Shown here one piece after another: positions 45,690 to 57,416 of a stretch of DNA of 64,000 bases. This stretch comes from Talinum fruticosum (taxonomy: Eukaryota; Streptophyta; Magnoliopsida; Caryophyllales; Talinaceae): positions 3,702,501 through 3,766,500 of the forward strand of contig JAITYX010000063.1 of assembly GCA_021018815.1 (NCBI GenBank). Direction: 5' to 3'. The stretch's first letter is position 1, and every line of letters begins with the position of its first letter. Both the position numbers and the translations under genes were made by a program. A model generated the notes under the pieces. It did not search any database. It saw nothing but the letters and a program-made list of their open reading frames with translations, and was not told the origin of the DNA.

Positions 45690-47589
45690 AAATTAAGGGT
45701 CCTCACTCTTCTTCTTCCTCTTTCTCTTCCTCTTGTCCTTGTACTTGCTCTAGGGTGAGATCCGGATGCTTGCTGAGATTTCATAAATGCAGTGAAGCGT
45801 GCAATTGGCCTAGCGAAACTCTCAACCTTTTCTTTGAGCTCCCTATTTTCCAACTCAAGCACACGAGCATGCTCAATCCATTGACTTAACTCGGAAGCTA
45901 AGTTTTGCACTCGTTGCTCTCAAATCCGAGTCATCTGGAGTAGCAACTTTCGTTGATTTGAAGGACATGGATATGGTGTTTTTAAGTTTTTGCCTTAGAT
46001 CCAAGTCCATAAATGCGACATTTCTTGTTCGCATTGGCTTTTACCCACAACTCATGTTGTGAAGGGGTGGATACAGGATCCTCTTCCGAGTTGGGATTAT
46101 CGGTACAAGGTTGAGTGGGTTGAGTGTTTTGCAATTCTTCCCACTCTTTTTCAAACTTTTCCTACATAATATATAAATTTTTGAGGCACGTAATTATCAA
46201 AGGTTGTCAAAGAAGACCTTATATTGAAAAACTTGAAATTGCACATATAAGGTAACTCACATAAATGGCCTTGGATTTCTGGTCAACCCATTGGTCCTTT
46301 TTGGTCTTATGGGTTCATGAAAAGAGTTGGGTCGGTAGAGGAAGAACTCCTTTAAGCTCCTTCATCTAAATACAAAAAAGTTACTAGACATTCAATTTGC
46401 TAATTTGAACATGTTAGTAATTGCATGAGCAATCATTAACAGGGTATGTACTAATCGCCACTTATGCTCTGTCATAGGGATTGAGCCACAAGTATGAAGC
46501 GATGAACCAAATCCACCTTGAACAACATTGCGATTTTTCTGAGCCCGCTCACAGAACTTCTTGTACTCGAGCAGTTTCCCAATATTCTAACAACTCTTTC
46601 CATTAGTTGTCACCCAATCATATCGGCTTCTTTTTAGTTTTTCTTGCTTTTAGCATGAAGTCCTTCAATCGATCACTTCCTTTCTTCTCAAAATTTTGTC
46701 CGATTTGGACTTCATCGATCTGGAGACCAAGTGTAAAATTTCTGTACAAATGAAAAAGTAGTTTATAAGTTATAAAAATATAATATAATGCTCAAACATA
46801 CACAATAAGTCATTATGTTACCACAAATTCAGAAAAGTAAAGATTTGTCATTACCTTGAACTCAGAAAACCAAAGATCTCGTTGTGATCGAGGAACTTTA
46901 CCCCATAAAGGCCATGATCCATTATACTTGCTTTGGAAGATGTGGGAAATTGTGCTCACCACTTTATCAATGGGAAAGAACCTAATCAAGAAACATACAA
47001 AATAGTTAGTTATAATATTCTTCTATTAAGCTTATTTCATTTTATTACTTATTATCACACTTACCCTTCACCATATGACTCAATGCAAATCTTTAATTGG
47101 CTACTAGCATTGCTTGATTCAAGCTCACTAGCATGCTCATTGCCTGCATCAATTACACCATCATTGGTAGGCCTTTGTGGTGGCCTTTGTTCGGCTCCAA
47201 TGTTGATTCGTGGTATAAATGTCATACCATATTAGTTACATGAGTACGTATGGGGTGGGTTTGAGTACAGAGAAGCATGCTGAGAATGTGGAAATGAGTT
47301 GTACAGACCTCCCCCATTGGAGTTTGCATATGAGGGATGTGCGGGATGTTTGGAGTTATACTCATTGGAAGTTAGAAATAAGGAGGGTTTGGGATGAATT
47401 ACCCATCCGTTGGAGTTTGGTTGTAAGGGGAGTGTGGAGAGAGTAATCCACCTACAGGAGATTGAATGTAAGGAGGGTTTGAAGTGGGGCTAGAAGTATT
47501 TACATTGTCACCTTCACCATCAATATTGATGTTGTTTCTAGCCCTTCCCGAGTTGCTGATCTTTTCGACCTACCTCTACCTCGTTCCAT
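45690..47589 (-). pseudogene. TNPA-like gene of CACTA copy 3
   Basis: The minus-strand start ATG 47589 encodes MERGRGRSKRSATR, as in copy 1. Exon blocks are KVPRSQRDLWF-like near 46880, FTLGLQIDEVQIGQNF-like near 46700, MKELKGVLPLPTQLFS (46320-46365), KKDQWVDQKSKAIY (46260-46310) and KFEKEWEELQNTQPTQ (46115-46165, after a TATGTAG acceptor). The C-terminal helix is WIEHARVLELENRELKEKVE with an Arg/Gly-rich end (TRGRERGRRR). Stops and frame changes are present. It shares a frame break before the helix with copy 1. Confidence 0.75.
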
Positions 47590-47876
47590 AATTCCTAACA
47601 TAAACAACACATAAACATTAGTAAATATCCAATGGTTGAAGATAGATTATATAAAATTGTTGCACCTTCAATTAAACATTAAGAAAGTACACGTTAGTGA
47701 ACAACACGTAAGCGTTAGTTATAAATATTCTTCTATTAAGAAAGTACGTGTAACTCAATCTAAATTGTTTCACCTTCAATACATTAGTAAGAATTAATTT
47801 GATTACAACATAAATTAAAGTGATTCAATATAAAACAACATAAAAGAAGACATAATTTGTGACAACATCCATATTA

Positions 47877-49498
47877 TTAGCCATCATCCTCATCATCGGT
47901 ATCATCATCTTCTTCTTCACTATCCTCTTTGTCATCATTGAATATGAGATGTTCTTCTTCCTTATCGGTGATGTTATCATCATCTCATTCACCTTCATCA
48001 TCTTCTTGACCATCCTCTTCTTCACTAGCATCCTCAATCTCATCTTGTTGGTTTAAAAGCACATCATCAACTAATTCTTCGGCTGATATTGAGTTATCAA
48101 CCAAAGTGTCCGACAAAGTTTCCATAATAGGATCGATTGTGCCCATACTATCCTCTTGAAATGCAAGAGGAATAGTATATTGGTCATCAACTCTGGCCCT
48201 TGGTTTTGCTGCCATTACGATGAACGAACTCATTTTTTCTCTACGGACGCCTTGTGGATATAACATATAATACACCTGAGTTGACATATTAGCAAATATG
48301 AAAGGATCATACTTACGATAGTGCCTTATACGATGCAGTTCAAAATACGAACTAAATTTATGGCACCGAGTACCCCGAGGACGACTAGGGTCAAACCAAT
48401 CGCATCTAAACAACACACACCTTTTTATTGGTTCCCCTACATATTCGACTTCAACTACCTCTCGCAAAATGTCATAGTAATTATTTTCAACATGTCCTTC
48501 ATCGGTTCCTTTCACACAAACATTACAATTGAAGGTCATCCTCCCTTTATTTCAAGTCTCGGTATGAAATAACATTCCATTCATCGTGTACACTATCCAT
48601 GTTTTCACTCTCCTTAAAGGTCCTTGAGCTAATTGCATCAAGTAAACATGTTTTTCATCATGATATACTCAATAACAATGAATTTGTGTCAATAACATAG
48701 TATAATTTAGTTCATTGAAATTGAAGAACCTATTTTAATAAATTTTTTAATGAGCACTAAGTTCTAATATATGATACTCACAACTCCTCTCGAACCAATC
48801 TTCGAACTCATTTTCCACCATTGTATTGTTGCATCACTAACATCAGCATACATAGCTCGTTTTTACGTTCAAAGAGACTGAGCTTAAAATGTTTATTAAT
48901 ATCACATCATCATAAAAAAATAATTTTAGGAACAAGTGTTGTATAGGACAAGATAAACTCACTCAAGCTAAGGTTTAACTTCGAACAGTTGAGTAAAACA
49001 TGGAGATGTGCAACCGTCTTTTCCTTATCATCAAGGAAACGTGGAGTAAACTTCCCAATTGGAGCACATTCTGGTATGAATACCGAAAGAGTAGAATTGT
49101 GGTATGGAACTTCACTCCCTAATTTTGTCGACTTCTATTACGCGTACAAGGCACGTTAGAGCGGAAATAGTAAGACGCAAAATATGTTTCTTCAAATCGT
49201 GCATATTTTTCAGCAATACTCCCTTCAGGCTTCGATTTGTTTCCTATATACCTCTTCAATCGGCCAAAGAACCTCTCAAAGGGATACATCCAACGAGTAT
49301 TGTACTCGAACCACCCAATTTTCTTCTTCGACCAAGTGAACAAGCAAGTGTTCTATCATATTGAAGAAACTAAGAGGAAATATTGTTTCTAATTTACAAA
49401 GTGTAATGGAAATATTTCGATGCATTTGCTCTAACTCTACATCCCGTAAAACAGATGCGCAAAGGTTCTTGAAGAATTCACTAATTTCAATGAGAGGC
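47877..49498 (-). pseudogene. 3' half of the TNP2-like transposase of CACTA copy 3
   Basis: The DUF4218-like part is RWMYPFERFFGRLKRYIGNK (49119-49343). The DUF4216-like part is an open 184-codon frame at 47985-48539 with GHVENNYYDILREVVEVEY, RCDWFDPSRPRG and KYDPFIFANMSTQVYYMLYP. An Asp/Glu-rich tail ends at the TAA at 47877. This frame is better preserved than in copy 1, which has stops in the same block. Confidence 0.8.
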
Positions 49499-49519
49499 GC
49501 TAATGTGCCCTGAATCTGT

Positions 49520-50218
49520 AATGAAAGTTTGGAGACTTAATCTAGAGTTAAAAGTCCCGAATGAATTTTTTTTTAAATGTTGTTTATGGTACAAAATTGG
49601 AGTTTGAGGAGCAAATAAAGCACTTGGACTTGCTAATGTGCCCTGGAATCTGTAATGAAAGTTTGACTTGCTTAGGCAAACGTTAAGGAACTTCGCGAGA
49701 AAAAGGAAAGAACAATGTTCACATAGGCGGATAGGATATCCCTAGACAAAAGATAGGAAACAAATTAAAGGCAGTATTATAGAGCCTCCTAATCCCAATG
49801 AGCATCTCCAAGAGACCCCTTGAAATACATAAAAGCCCAACAAAGAAGGTAAATAATCATTCTAGCCCGAATCCACTAGAAATATCTCGACTTAATATAA
49901 CCGTATTCTAGAAACATCTAAACTCAATATTCCAACAGAAAGAATCTCTTAGCCTTGCATGACGAGCCTATTATACCAACTATTATACAACATTTCCGTA
50001 CTTCTATAAAGAAAGGACCAATGTAGGCCGTTTCATCATAGTTTGCAGTGCAATTGTTGTTGGAGTTATGAAAGTGGGGAAGTCCCACATTGACAAATTA
50101 AGAGGCCTTGAGTATGTTTATAAACTTTTAAGTTACTCCTTCTATACACAATTGGATTTGGGATGAAACCTCATAGGCCTGTATGCATTGCTTGCTTGAA
50201 TTAAACCTAAATTTAACA
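49520..50218 (+). repeat. Dispersed repeat block, copy B
   Basis: Counterpart of 31757-32446. It is preceded by an extra GCTAATGTGCCCTGAATC stretch that duplicates a segment found 130 bp further inside the block, as if two tandem copies had recombined at AAAGTTTGG. Confidence 0.8.
50058..50218 (+). repeat. TRIM-like LTR (161 bp), copy B
   Basis: TGTTGGAGTTATG...ATTTAACA, followed by TGGC (start of a primer-site-like word). Same length as copy A. Confidence 0.6.
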
Positions 50219-50222
50219 TGGC

Positions 50223-50417
50223 TTAAGATGTGGAGTCTAATGTGTTCTAGGTTCGGAAATTGCATCTCGCAACAAAACGCAGCCGAATGAGCCGGTGTTA
50301 CGGGATGAGCAAAATGCAACCAAGGTTCCAGCAACTTGTTTGTTTGTTCTTTGTTTGTGGTTGCTTGAAGGTTGGTTAGGAGGTTTGTTTGTTTGTGTGT
50401 GGCTCTCGATCCTAACA
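50223..50417 (+). repeat. Tork-type Copia 5' LTR, copy B
   Basis: About 190 bp, from TTAAGATGTGGAGTCTAATG to CTCGATCCTAACA. TGGTATAAGAG (primer site) follows two bases later. The exact left edge is uncertain. Confidence 0.6.
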
Positions 50418-50461
50418 ACTGGTATAAGAGTTATAAGGTTGGTTAGGTGGTCACATCAAAC

Positions 50462-50752
50462 ATGGAGCGTAAAAAGGCTAAAATTGAGAGATTTAATGGA
50501 AAAGATTTTGTGTTTTGGAAAATAAAAATAGAAGATTTGTTGTACGAAGGAGTTATATTAACCTCTTAGTGAGAAGTTGGCTGATATAGAACAAAAAGAA
50601 TGGGAAGTGCTTGATCGACAAGCTTTAGGGACGGTTTGGTTGACGTTGGGGAGGAATGTTGCATTCAATGTCATGGATCAAAAAGCAACAAAGGGGTTGC
50701 TTGAAGCATTGTCCAACATGTATGAGAAACCTTTGGCCATGAACAAGGTATA
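50462..50752 (+). pseudogene. Tork-type Copia gag, N-terminal part
   Basis: ATG 50462 starts MERKKAKIERFNGKDFVFWK (UBN2/Copia gag). After a stop-shift near 50567 the frame runs ADIEQKEWEVLDRQALGTVW, NVAFNVMDQ and ALSNMYEKPLAMNK. It is cut at 50752 by a CACTA-type end. Confidence 0.75.
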
Positions 50753-51361
50753 CACTACTATAGGAACTACTTTTAACTACGATTAAAAATGACCTTTAAC
50801 GACGATTAACCGGTGTCGTGTATGTGGTCGTCGTTGTATGTAGCATATTTTACTACTATTTAAAACCGTAGTAATAGGTCACTCTATGACAATGGTTCTC
50901 AAATTAGAACTGTCATCATAGGTCCTACTTACAGGACCTATGATGATGGTTCTAATGTAAGAACTTTCATCATAGGTATTACACAAAAAATGAAAAATTT
51001 CTTCCTAGGCGGGGCATATGACGACGGTTCTAATGTAAGAACCATCATCATAGGTTTTTTTGTTTTTCCGTACCCCTGTACAAATTACAATAAAATATAT
51101 ATCACAATTTACAATACATCACAACTTACACAAGCAACAACCAACAACCGCAATTTTCCAAATATATACATAAATATCCCACTTACTACAACCACAACAA
51201 GTTTCATTGAACAAGTCCGAGAACACAATTCCATAAATTTTCACAGTAAGTTACAACAATGAATATAAATTACAATAATGTGAAATTATAATACAAAGAG
51301 TAATCTTCATTATTTATGTGAAACGAGTTGATCTCTATTTACTCAAAGTGATGCTTTTGTA
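50753..51361 (+). mobile_element. CACTA-type terminus, second family
   Basis: It starts CACTACTATAGGAACTAC at 50753 inside the gag relic. Repeated ACGACG and (T)GACGACGGTTCTAATGTAAG words and their complements (CATCATAGG) follow to 51056; the remainder is AT/AC-rich. No matching right terminus was found before SIRE copy 2 at 51530, so it appears truncated. Its relatives are at 16286-16545. Confidence 0.65.
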
Positions 51362-51527
51362 GTAGATTTAATTATGTTATTGTCTTTATGACGATATTGC
51401 TTACTTGGAGTAGTTGCAGAGGTAGCCTGGACAACATATATATACATCATATTTGCAGTCCACGCTACCTCCGCATGAACTCCAAGCAAGCAATATAGTC
51501 ATAAAGAAAACACATAACTTAATCTAC
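51362..51527. repeat. Long hairpin, about 70-bp arms
   Basis: Arm 1 (51362-51432) and arm 2 (51458-51527) are near-perfect inverted copies around a 25-nt AU-rich loop. They share words such as TTGGAGT, GAGGTAGC and CTTTATGAC on arm 1 with their complements on arm 2. A few mismatches and a one-base bulge are spread along the stem. It sits between a truncated CACTA end and truncated SIRE pol. It could be a foldback/MITE piece or a miRNA-precursor-like hairpin; I recognise no known miRNA. Confidence 0.75.
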
Positions 51528-51529
51528 TC

Positions 51530-54028
51530 GTTATTATTGATGATTACTCACGATTTACCTGGGTGTGTTTTCTCAAGCACAAAAATGAATCATTCAAGGA
51601 GTTCAGCAAGCTCGCAGAAAAATCCAAGTTGACTCTCGGACTCGGATCCGAGAGAATGTGAACCGACCATGGAAGGGAGTTCGACTACTCATAATTCTCG
51701 GAGTTTTGCAACAAAAATGGTATCTCTCATAACTTCTCAGCACCAAGAACTCCTTAATAGAATGGAGTAGTGGAGAGAAAGAACAGAACTCTTGAAGAAA
51801 TAGCTAGGACAATGATGATTGAGCACAATCTACCCTACTATTTCTAGGCTGAGGCGAGTCAACACAGACCAACTACACGTTGAACAGATGCCTCATCGGA
51901 CCCATTCTGAAGAAAACACCTTATGAGCTCTACAAAGGGAAGAAATCCAATATTTCCTATTTCAAACCCTTTGGATGTAAGTGTTTTGTTCATAACAATG
52001 GTAAGGATCACCTGACCAAGTTTGATGCTCGGTCGAGATGAAGGTATTTTTCGGGTTATTCATCTATCGGTAAGGCTTATCGCATTTTCAATAAGAGAAC
52101 TAACAAAGTGGAAGAAAGTATCCACGTTGTGTTTGATGAGATTGAACAGGAAAAACCCAGACAAATTATCATTCTCGGATCCGAAGCTTAGCAGAAAAGA
52201 TGATAATAAAGCCGAGTCTATTAGGATTCAAACCCAACCAGCTCGGAATGAAGCGACTCGAGAATGAGACAACTCAAAAACTAGCTCGGAATGATGAAGG
52301 ACAAACCGATGAACAAGTTCACTCGGAACAAACTTCCGAAGGTCAACCAATTCAGCCTACAAATCTGGTGAACCGAGAGGATAGGTAGAGCATTCAAATA
52401 TGCTTCTAGTCATCCACTAGAAAACATACTATCCGATATCAACAGTGGGGTAAGAACTCATTCCTCTCTTCGGAATTTATGTGCATTCACTGCATTCATT
52501 TTATTAACTCGAACCCAAAAATGCACTAGAGGCCCTAAATAAACCTAAATGGGTAGAGGCCATGCAAGAGGAACTCAATCAATTCGAAAGAAACCAAGTC
52601 CGGACTCGACCAAATGACCTTCGACCACCCGAGTCATAGGAACCAAATGGGTTTTCAAGAGCAAACTGGATGAAGGTGGGTTGGTAGTCGAAACAAGGCT
52701 ACACTTGTGGCTCAAGGTTACAATCAGGAAGAAGAGATTGATTATGGGGAAACCTTTGCACCTGTTGCGGAATTGAAGCCATTAGAATCCTGTTGGCATT
52801 TGCATCTAGCATGAATATCAAGTTATATCAAATGGATGTTAAGTGCGCTTTTCTCAATGGTTTTATCGAAGAGGAAGTCTATGTTGAGCAGCCCCTCGTT
52901 TTGAAAACTTAGAATTTCCAAATCATGTTTTCAAACTTTAAAAAGCTCTTTATGGTCTTAAACAAGCTCCCAGAGCTTGGTATGAAAGACAGAGCAATTT
53001 CTTGGCTCAAAATGATTTTAGAAGAGGTCGGATCGACAAGACTCTCTTCATAAAAACCAAAGGGAAAGATTTCCTTATCGCTCGGATATATGTTGATGAT
53101 ATAATTTTTGGAGCTACTAATGAAATTCTGTGTTAAGACTTTTCCGAGTTAATGAGACAGGAATTCCAAATGAGTATGATGGGAGAACTCAATTTCTTCC
53201 TTGGTCTACAAATCAAGCAAGACAAAGATGGAATCTATGTCCATCAATCAAAGTACACCAAGGAGTCTGCTGAAAAATATAAATGCCAAGATGCAAAGCA
53301 CGCAGCTACACCTATGAGCAAGCAACATAAAACTTGACTCGGACAAGAAAGGTAAAGCAATAGCTCGAAACTCTATCGAGGTATGATTGGATCTTTGCTA
53401 TATCTTACTTCGAGTAGACCGGACATAATGTTTAGTGTCTGTCTATGTGCAAGATTTCAAGCTAATCCAAAAGAATCACATCTCACTGCGATGAAGAGAA
53501 TATTTAGATATCTTGCAGGGACTCGGAATTTAGGTCTGTGGTACTCAAGAGACTCGAACCGACTCTCACTGGATACTCGGATGCTGATTACACTGGATAC
53601 AAAGTTGAGAAAGAGCACTTTAGGAGCTTGCCAATTTCGGGTCAATCCTTAATATCTTGGCACTCAAATAAGCAAAACTCGGTAGCTCTATCAACTGCCG
53701 AGGCTGAGTATATTATGCACTGGAGCTTGCAGCGCTCGAGATCTTATGGATAAAGCACCACTTGAGAGATCTTGGACTTTCTTTCAAATCGGTTCCAATC
53801 AAGTGTGACAATCGAGTGCAATCAGCATCACCAAAAATCCGAGTTCAAGCACTCAAAGACAAAGCACATTGAGGTCGAGTATCATTTCTTAAGAGACCAT
53901 TCGAGAAAGGTGATATTGAACTCAATTTCATTCCTACCAATCTTCAATTAGTCGATATCTTTACTAAGCCTCTTGGTGAGGATCGGTTTTGTTTTATTAG
54001 GAATAAGCTTGGTATGATCAATGCATAA
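51530..54028 (+). pseudogene. SIRE copy 2 pol remnant
   Basis: Integrase C-terminal blocks (TLEEIARTM, LNRCLIGPI), then RT with [29 protein letters not shown], a preserved ARAWYERQSNF, YVDDIIFGAT and MSMMGELNFFLGLQIKQDKD. A 89-codon open stretch at 53383-53652 holds MIGSLLYLTSSRPDIMFSVC. RNase H blocks follow to the TAA at 54026-54028. Frameshifts and stops are frequent. It is collinear with copy 1 at 37449-39961. Confidence 0.82.
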
Positions 54029-54514
54029 TTATGTGCTTTTTATGTGAAAATCTCATTACATGATTGTGTGTTATGTGTTTACAACTCGTTGATAACCATT
54101 AGCTCAGTTGACTTAGTGATAACTCGAGCCACTAGTTATTATATGCTTTCGGTTTCGAGTCACTCAGAAACTTTGCTAAGTCGGACTCGGTCGTTGAGAA
54201 AAATAGACGTCAATTCTCCGAAATCATCTCTAGATAAGTGGAGAATTTCAGAATTTTTTTCAAATTTTTTTCTCTCTCTCTCTCTCGCGATGATCGAGAC
54301 AACTAGCCGTTGGGAGACAACTGCTGAAATTCTAACCATTGAAGAAGGGAACCGTCATACCGGTCCGAGGTGACCGAGTGAAAGAGCTGAGTCGAACGGA
54401 TACTGAAGGACGATTTTTTTTCTTATAAATAGCGACTATTCTCCTTCATTTCGTTACTTTAATTTTCACTTACTCTCTCTCTCGAAATCAAAACTTCGCA
54501 CACAAGCTCTCGCG

Positions 54515-57249
54515 TGTGAGACCCGGAATTTCGAGTAGATTGATTTTATAGTTAAATTAAGCTTAGTATTTTTACGTAATTTATTTTATGTGCTTGTGCG
54601 TTATATAGCCTAATTAGTAAAGGTAATTGCTCGTTCGTCGCTATTTGAGATAGAATCCCGAGCAGACTTTTGTCAAAAAAAAAAAAAAAAAAAGGGAAGT
54701 TTAACCGTGGGGATTAGTGTACCGGTGCAGCGAGTGCTGGCTGCACCTGATGTAGCCACCGAAAAGAGAAAGAAAAGAGGAGAGGAAAAGGAAAGAAGGG
54801 GAGGGGGACCGAGCGGGAATCGGGAACCGAGAGGGAGAGGGAGAGGGAGAGGCCGAGCGGGAGAGCTAGAGCGAGACCGAGAGGGCGAGCGAGAGCGAAG
54901 ACGAGGGAGAGAGGCCGAGGGACCGGTGAGCGGCGGTGGAGCGGCCGGCGAGTGCGAGGAAACGGCCGAGCGTGAAAGAGGGCGAAACCGAGGCCAAGAA
55001 AGAGGAAGCGAACGCCAAGGCTGAGGAGGCAGCCGGTGAGCGCGGAACGCGACCGGCGCCGGTGCCGAGCGCAGAGCGAGGGCGGCGGAGCCCAAGGCTA
55101 GCGGCGAGGAAAAGGAACGAAAGAAGGAAGGGAAATCGGGAACTCGAATCTCGGACCCGCAATCCCCGAATCGAGGTGGGTAGCCTTACACTCTAAACTA
55201 TTAGTAATTTCGAAACCCAAACGAGTTTGTTGTGATTATTGAATATTTATGTGATGGAACAAAGCTAGGAAGCTGTTAGAACCGAATCGGATTATGAGTA
55301 ATCGAGTAAAATTGTTGAGTCCGAATCGAAGCTGGACAGAGCTCGGTAGTTAGTGAGGGCTGAGATGAAATGCCGAGAATATCGAGTCGTGTAGGTAAAT
55401 AATATGGTGACGACCTCTAATGACACTTAGGGGCAAGAAGTGGTAAATTGAGAGTAAATTGCGAATCGATGTTTCGGTTAAACCATAGAGACTTCCTAAG
55501 TTCTTGCACTGGGAGATAACGATGCATATTGGGAACCAATGATTTGAGTATAAAGGAGGGACACGACTTCATTTTGATTGACGCATAATTGGGGTAGGAA
55601 ATAAAGATTGGAAATTCTAAGGTTGAAATAAGTTTAGATCGTACCTCGGTCCTTGGGATGAAATTAGGTTTGAAGTTAAGCACAGTGAAAGGAACTTAAG
55701 CGATAAAGCGAGAGCAAGAGCCGGGTGGCTGAATACGGGCGGAGGAAGTTGAGTTATAAGGTAGAAGCATAAAATGAGCAAGTGAGGCAAAAGGGCAATG
55801 AAAGGTAAGAATGTTGAATTGAGTGATATGTACTTGTGGTTATTGTGGCCTGAAAATGGAAATAATCGTATTAAACCGATGAATTGAGAAAGGCATAGTT
55901 GGAAAAGAGTTGGGAATGATTGCTTGCAATGAATGGTGACTGTTCGTGCTATGTGTTTGCTTTATGTGATGTTCACAGGTAGTTTCGAGAGAGGTTTTGT
56001 GTTTTACGTGAAATGACCCTTGAATGTGATTTCTGTGAAATGTCTTTCAAACGTGATTCTATCCTAAAGAAGCAAAACGTGTTTGAGAAAGTAAACCAGA
56101 TTTGAAAAAGTGAATTTATAAGGGTGACACGCGGTGTCATGCCTTCCTTGATGTGAAATCAATTTGAGAAAGCTGTAAGTGAATGTGATGAATGTGAATA
56201 TGTGCAAATTGTTTTGAATCGACCGCTACGGATCATTTAGCATACCGAAGGGTTCGAGCTGGGAACGCCCAGCTAGAGACTTCGAGGGAAGGGTTCTAAT
56301 AGGGGTCCTGGAGAGACAGGATGCCCGCCCGAGACTTCCTAGAAGAATGGTCCCGGGAGCCTTTTGTCGGGGTCGCACCCGAATTAAAGAAGTGCTAGTT
56401 CGAGTCCTCGAAGGCCTAGAATGTTGATTCAACCCCAAAAAGAATTGTTCTCGTATGTGAAATTGTGCTTTTAAGGGTTTAAAAGAGTTCCGATCTTTCC
56501 TCTGCAAGAGATTTCATTGAAAGTATATAGATTTATATTACATTGTTATGTTTTCACCAATTTAATTATTATGTGTATTATGTATAAAGAATTTCCTTTT
56601 AAGGGTGTATGACTCCGGTGAGCCCGTGGTTTATTGCTCACCCCCACAAATTGCCCCGCTCCCTCCCGATTGCGAGTACCCCCGAGGCGAATGGCTAGAA
56701 TGCTCGTCTTTGGTGGCGATTATGGCTGCAGATCAAGTCTATGTGTTTCTTGTTTAGCATATTGTATCTATTCGACTACTTACGTAAATAGGCGGTAATG
56801 TATAGTAAGTTAGACGTGTGTATGGAGACCGAACTAGTAGCTCGACAAGCCGGAGATTTCTTTCTCCGGCAATTTTGATCTTAAGTAGTTGTAAATCCGG
56901 TTTTTGCTGAATTCATGACTTGGGTTGTAAACTAGTTTGCAATATAAGCTTTGTAGTTGTGAATATACTCCGGCGTGTGGCCGTTGAGTCGTGTACTCCG
57001 AGTGTGTGGCTCGTTGAGTTTTATTGTGAATTTTATGCGGGTTTTAAGGCTTTTAGCCTATGGGTTGACCCATAGTTCAAACGGAACTCTGCTCGAAATT
57101 TTTAGGAAACTTCTAACCTTTGGGGAGAATTTCAATTCGTACCCTTAAGTTGGATTAAGATAGCTAAGTCTACACTGAGTGAGCCTTGGGAGTTCCTTTG
57201 AGGAACTTTGGCGGTGTAATACTCCTAGGGTGGGTTTTGGGGTGTTACA
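54515..57249 (+). repeat. Gypsy-like solo LTR inside SIRE copy 2
   Basis: It runs from TGTGAGACCCGG to GGGGTGTTACA, the TG...CA ends and inverted GACCC/GGGTGTTACA style of long chromovirus LTRs. The flanks TCGCG and CTGCG are only partly alike. SIRE copy 1 has no insert at this place (about 40444-40450). No internal coding is recognised. It holds an A-run (54675-54693) and a GC- and purine-rich tract (54770-55160). Solo LTRs arise by recombination between the two LTRs of an element. The strand is set by the GGTGTTACA end and is tentative. Confidence 0.65.
54770..55160. repeat. GA/GC-rich low-complexity tract within the solo LTR
   Basis: Repeated GAGAGGGAGAGG and GAGCGAGAGCG words. Open frames on both strands follow from the composition and are not taken as genes. 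Confidence 0.75.
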
Positions 57250-57416
57250 CTGCGTCTACGGCGACTTACGGTAATTTCAAGCTTCGTGGAGATCATCTCA
57301 AGTAAGCTCACTTGCTCTCAACTCTCTCTTCTACTCCTTTATTTTTCTCTTACTCTCTTCGAGTTCTTCTTTCCTCATCCTTCTCAAGCCTTCATCCTCT
57401 CTCTTTTTCCTCAAAA

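Larger units (their letters stand above)
45093..49503 (-). mobile_element. CACTA copy 3, truncated, inverted
   Basis: The terminus CACTACTAGAAAACTC at 45093 is followed by GCGACGGAA subterminal repeats (45106-45370). The genes run on the minus strand in the order expected for CACTA copy 1 read backwards: TNPA-like (45690-47589), then the 3' half of TNP2 (47877-49498). The 5' half of TNP2 and the other terminus are gone. The break, GCTAA at 49499-49503, is shared by CACTA copy 1 (GAGGCGCTAAAA) and the repeat block (TTGCTAATGTGCC), indicating a microhomology junction. Confidence 0.85.

Noticed and set aside
51362..51527. Calling the hairpin a named miRNA gene
   Set aside because: The arms contain no mature miRNA that I recognise, and small-RNA data would be needed.
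54673..55196. Ser/Arg/Pro-rich frames of 70-140 codons as a host gene
   Set aside because: They lie in a low-complexity GA/GC tract inside a solo LTR; open on both strands, no domain.
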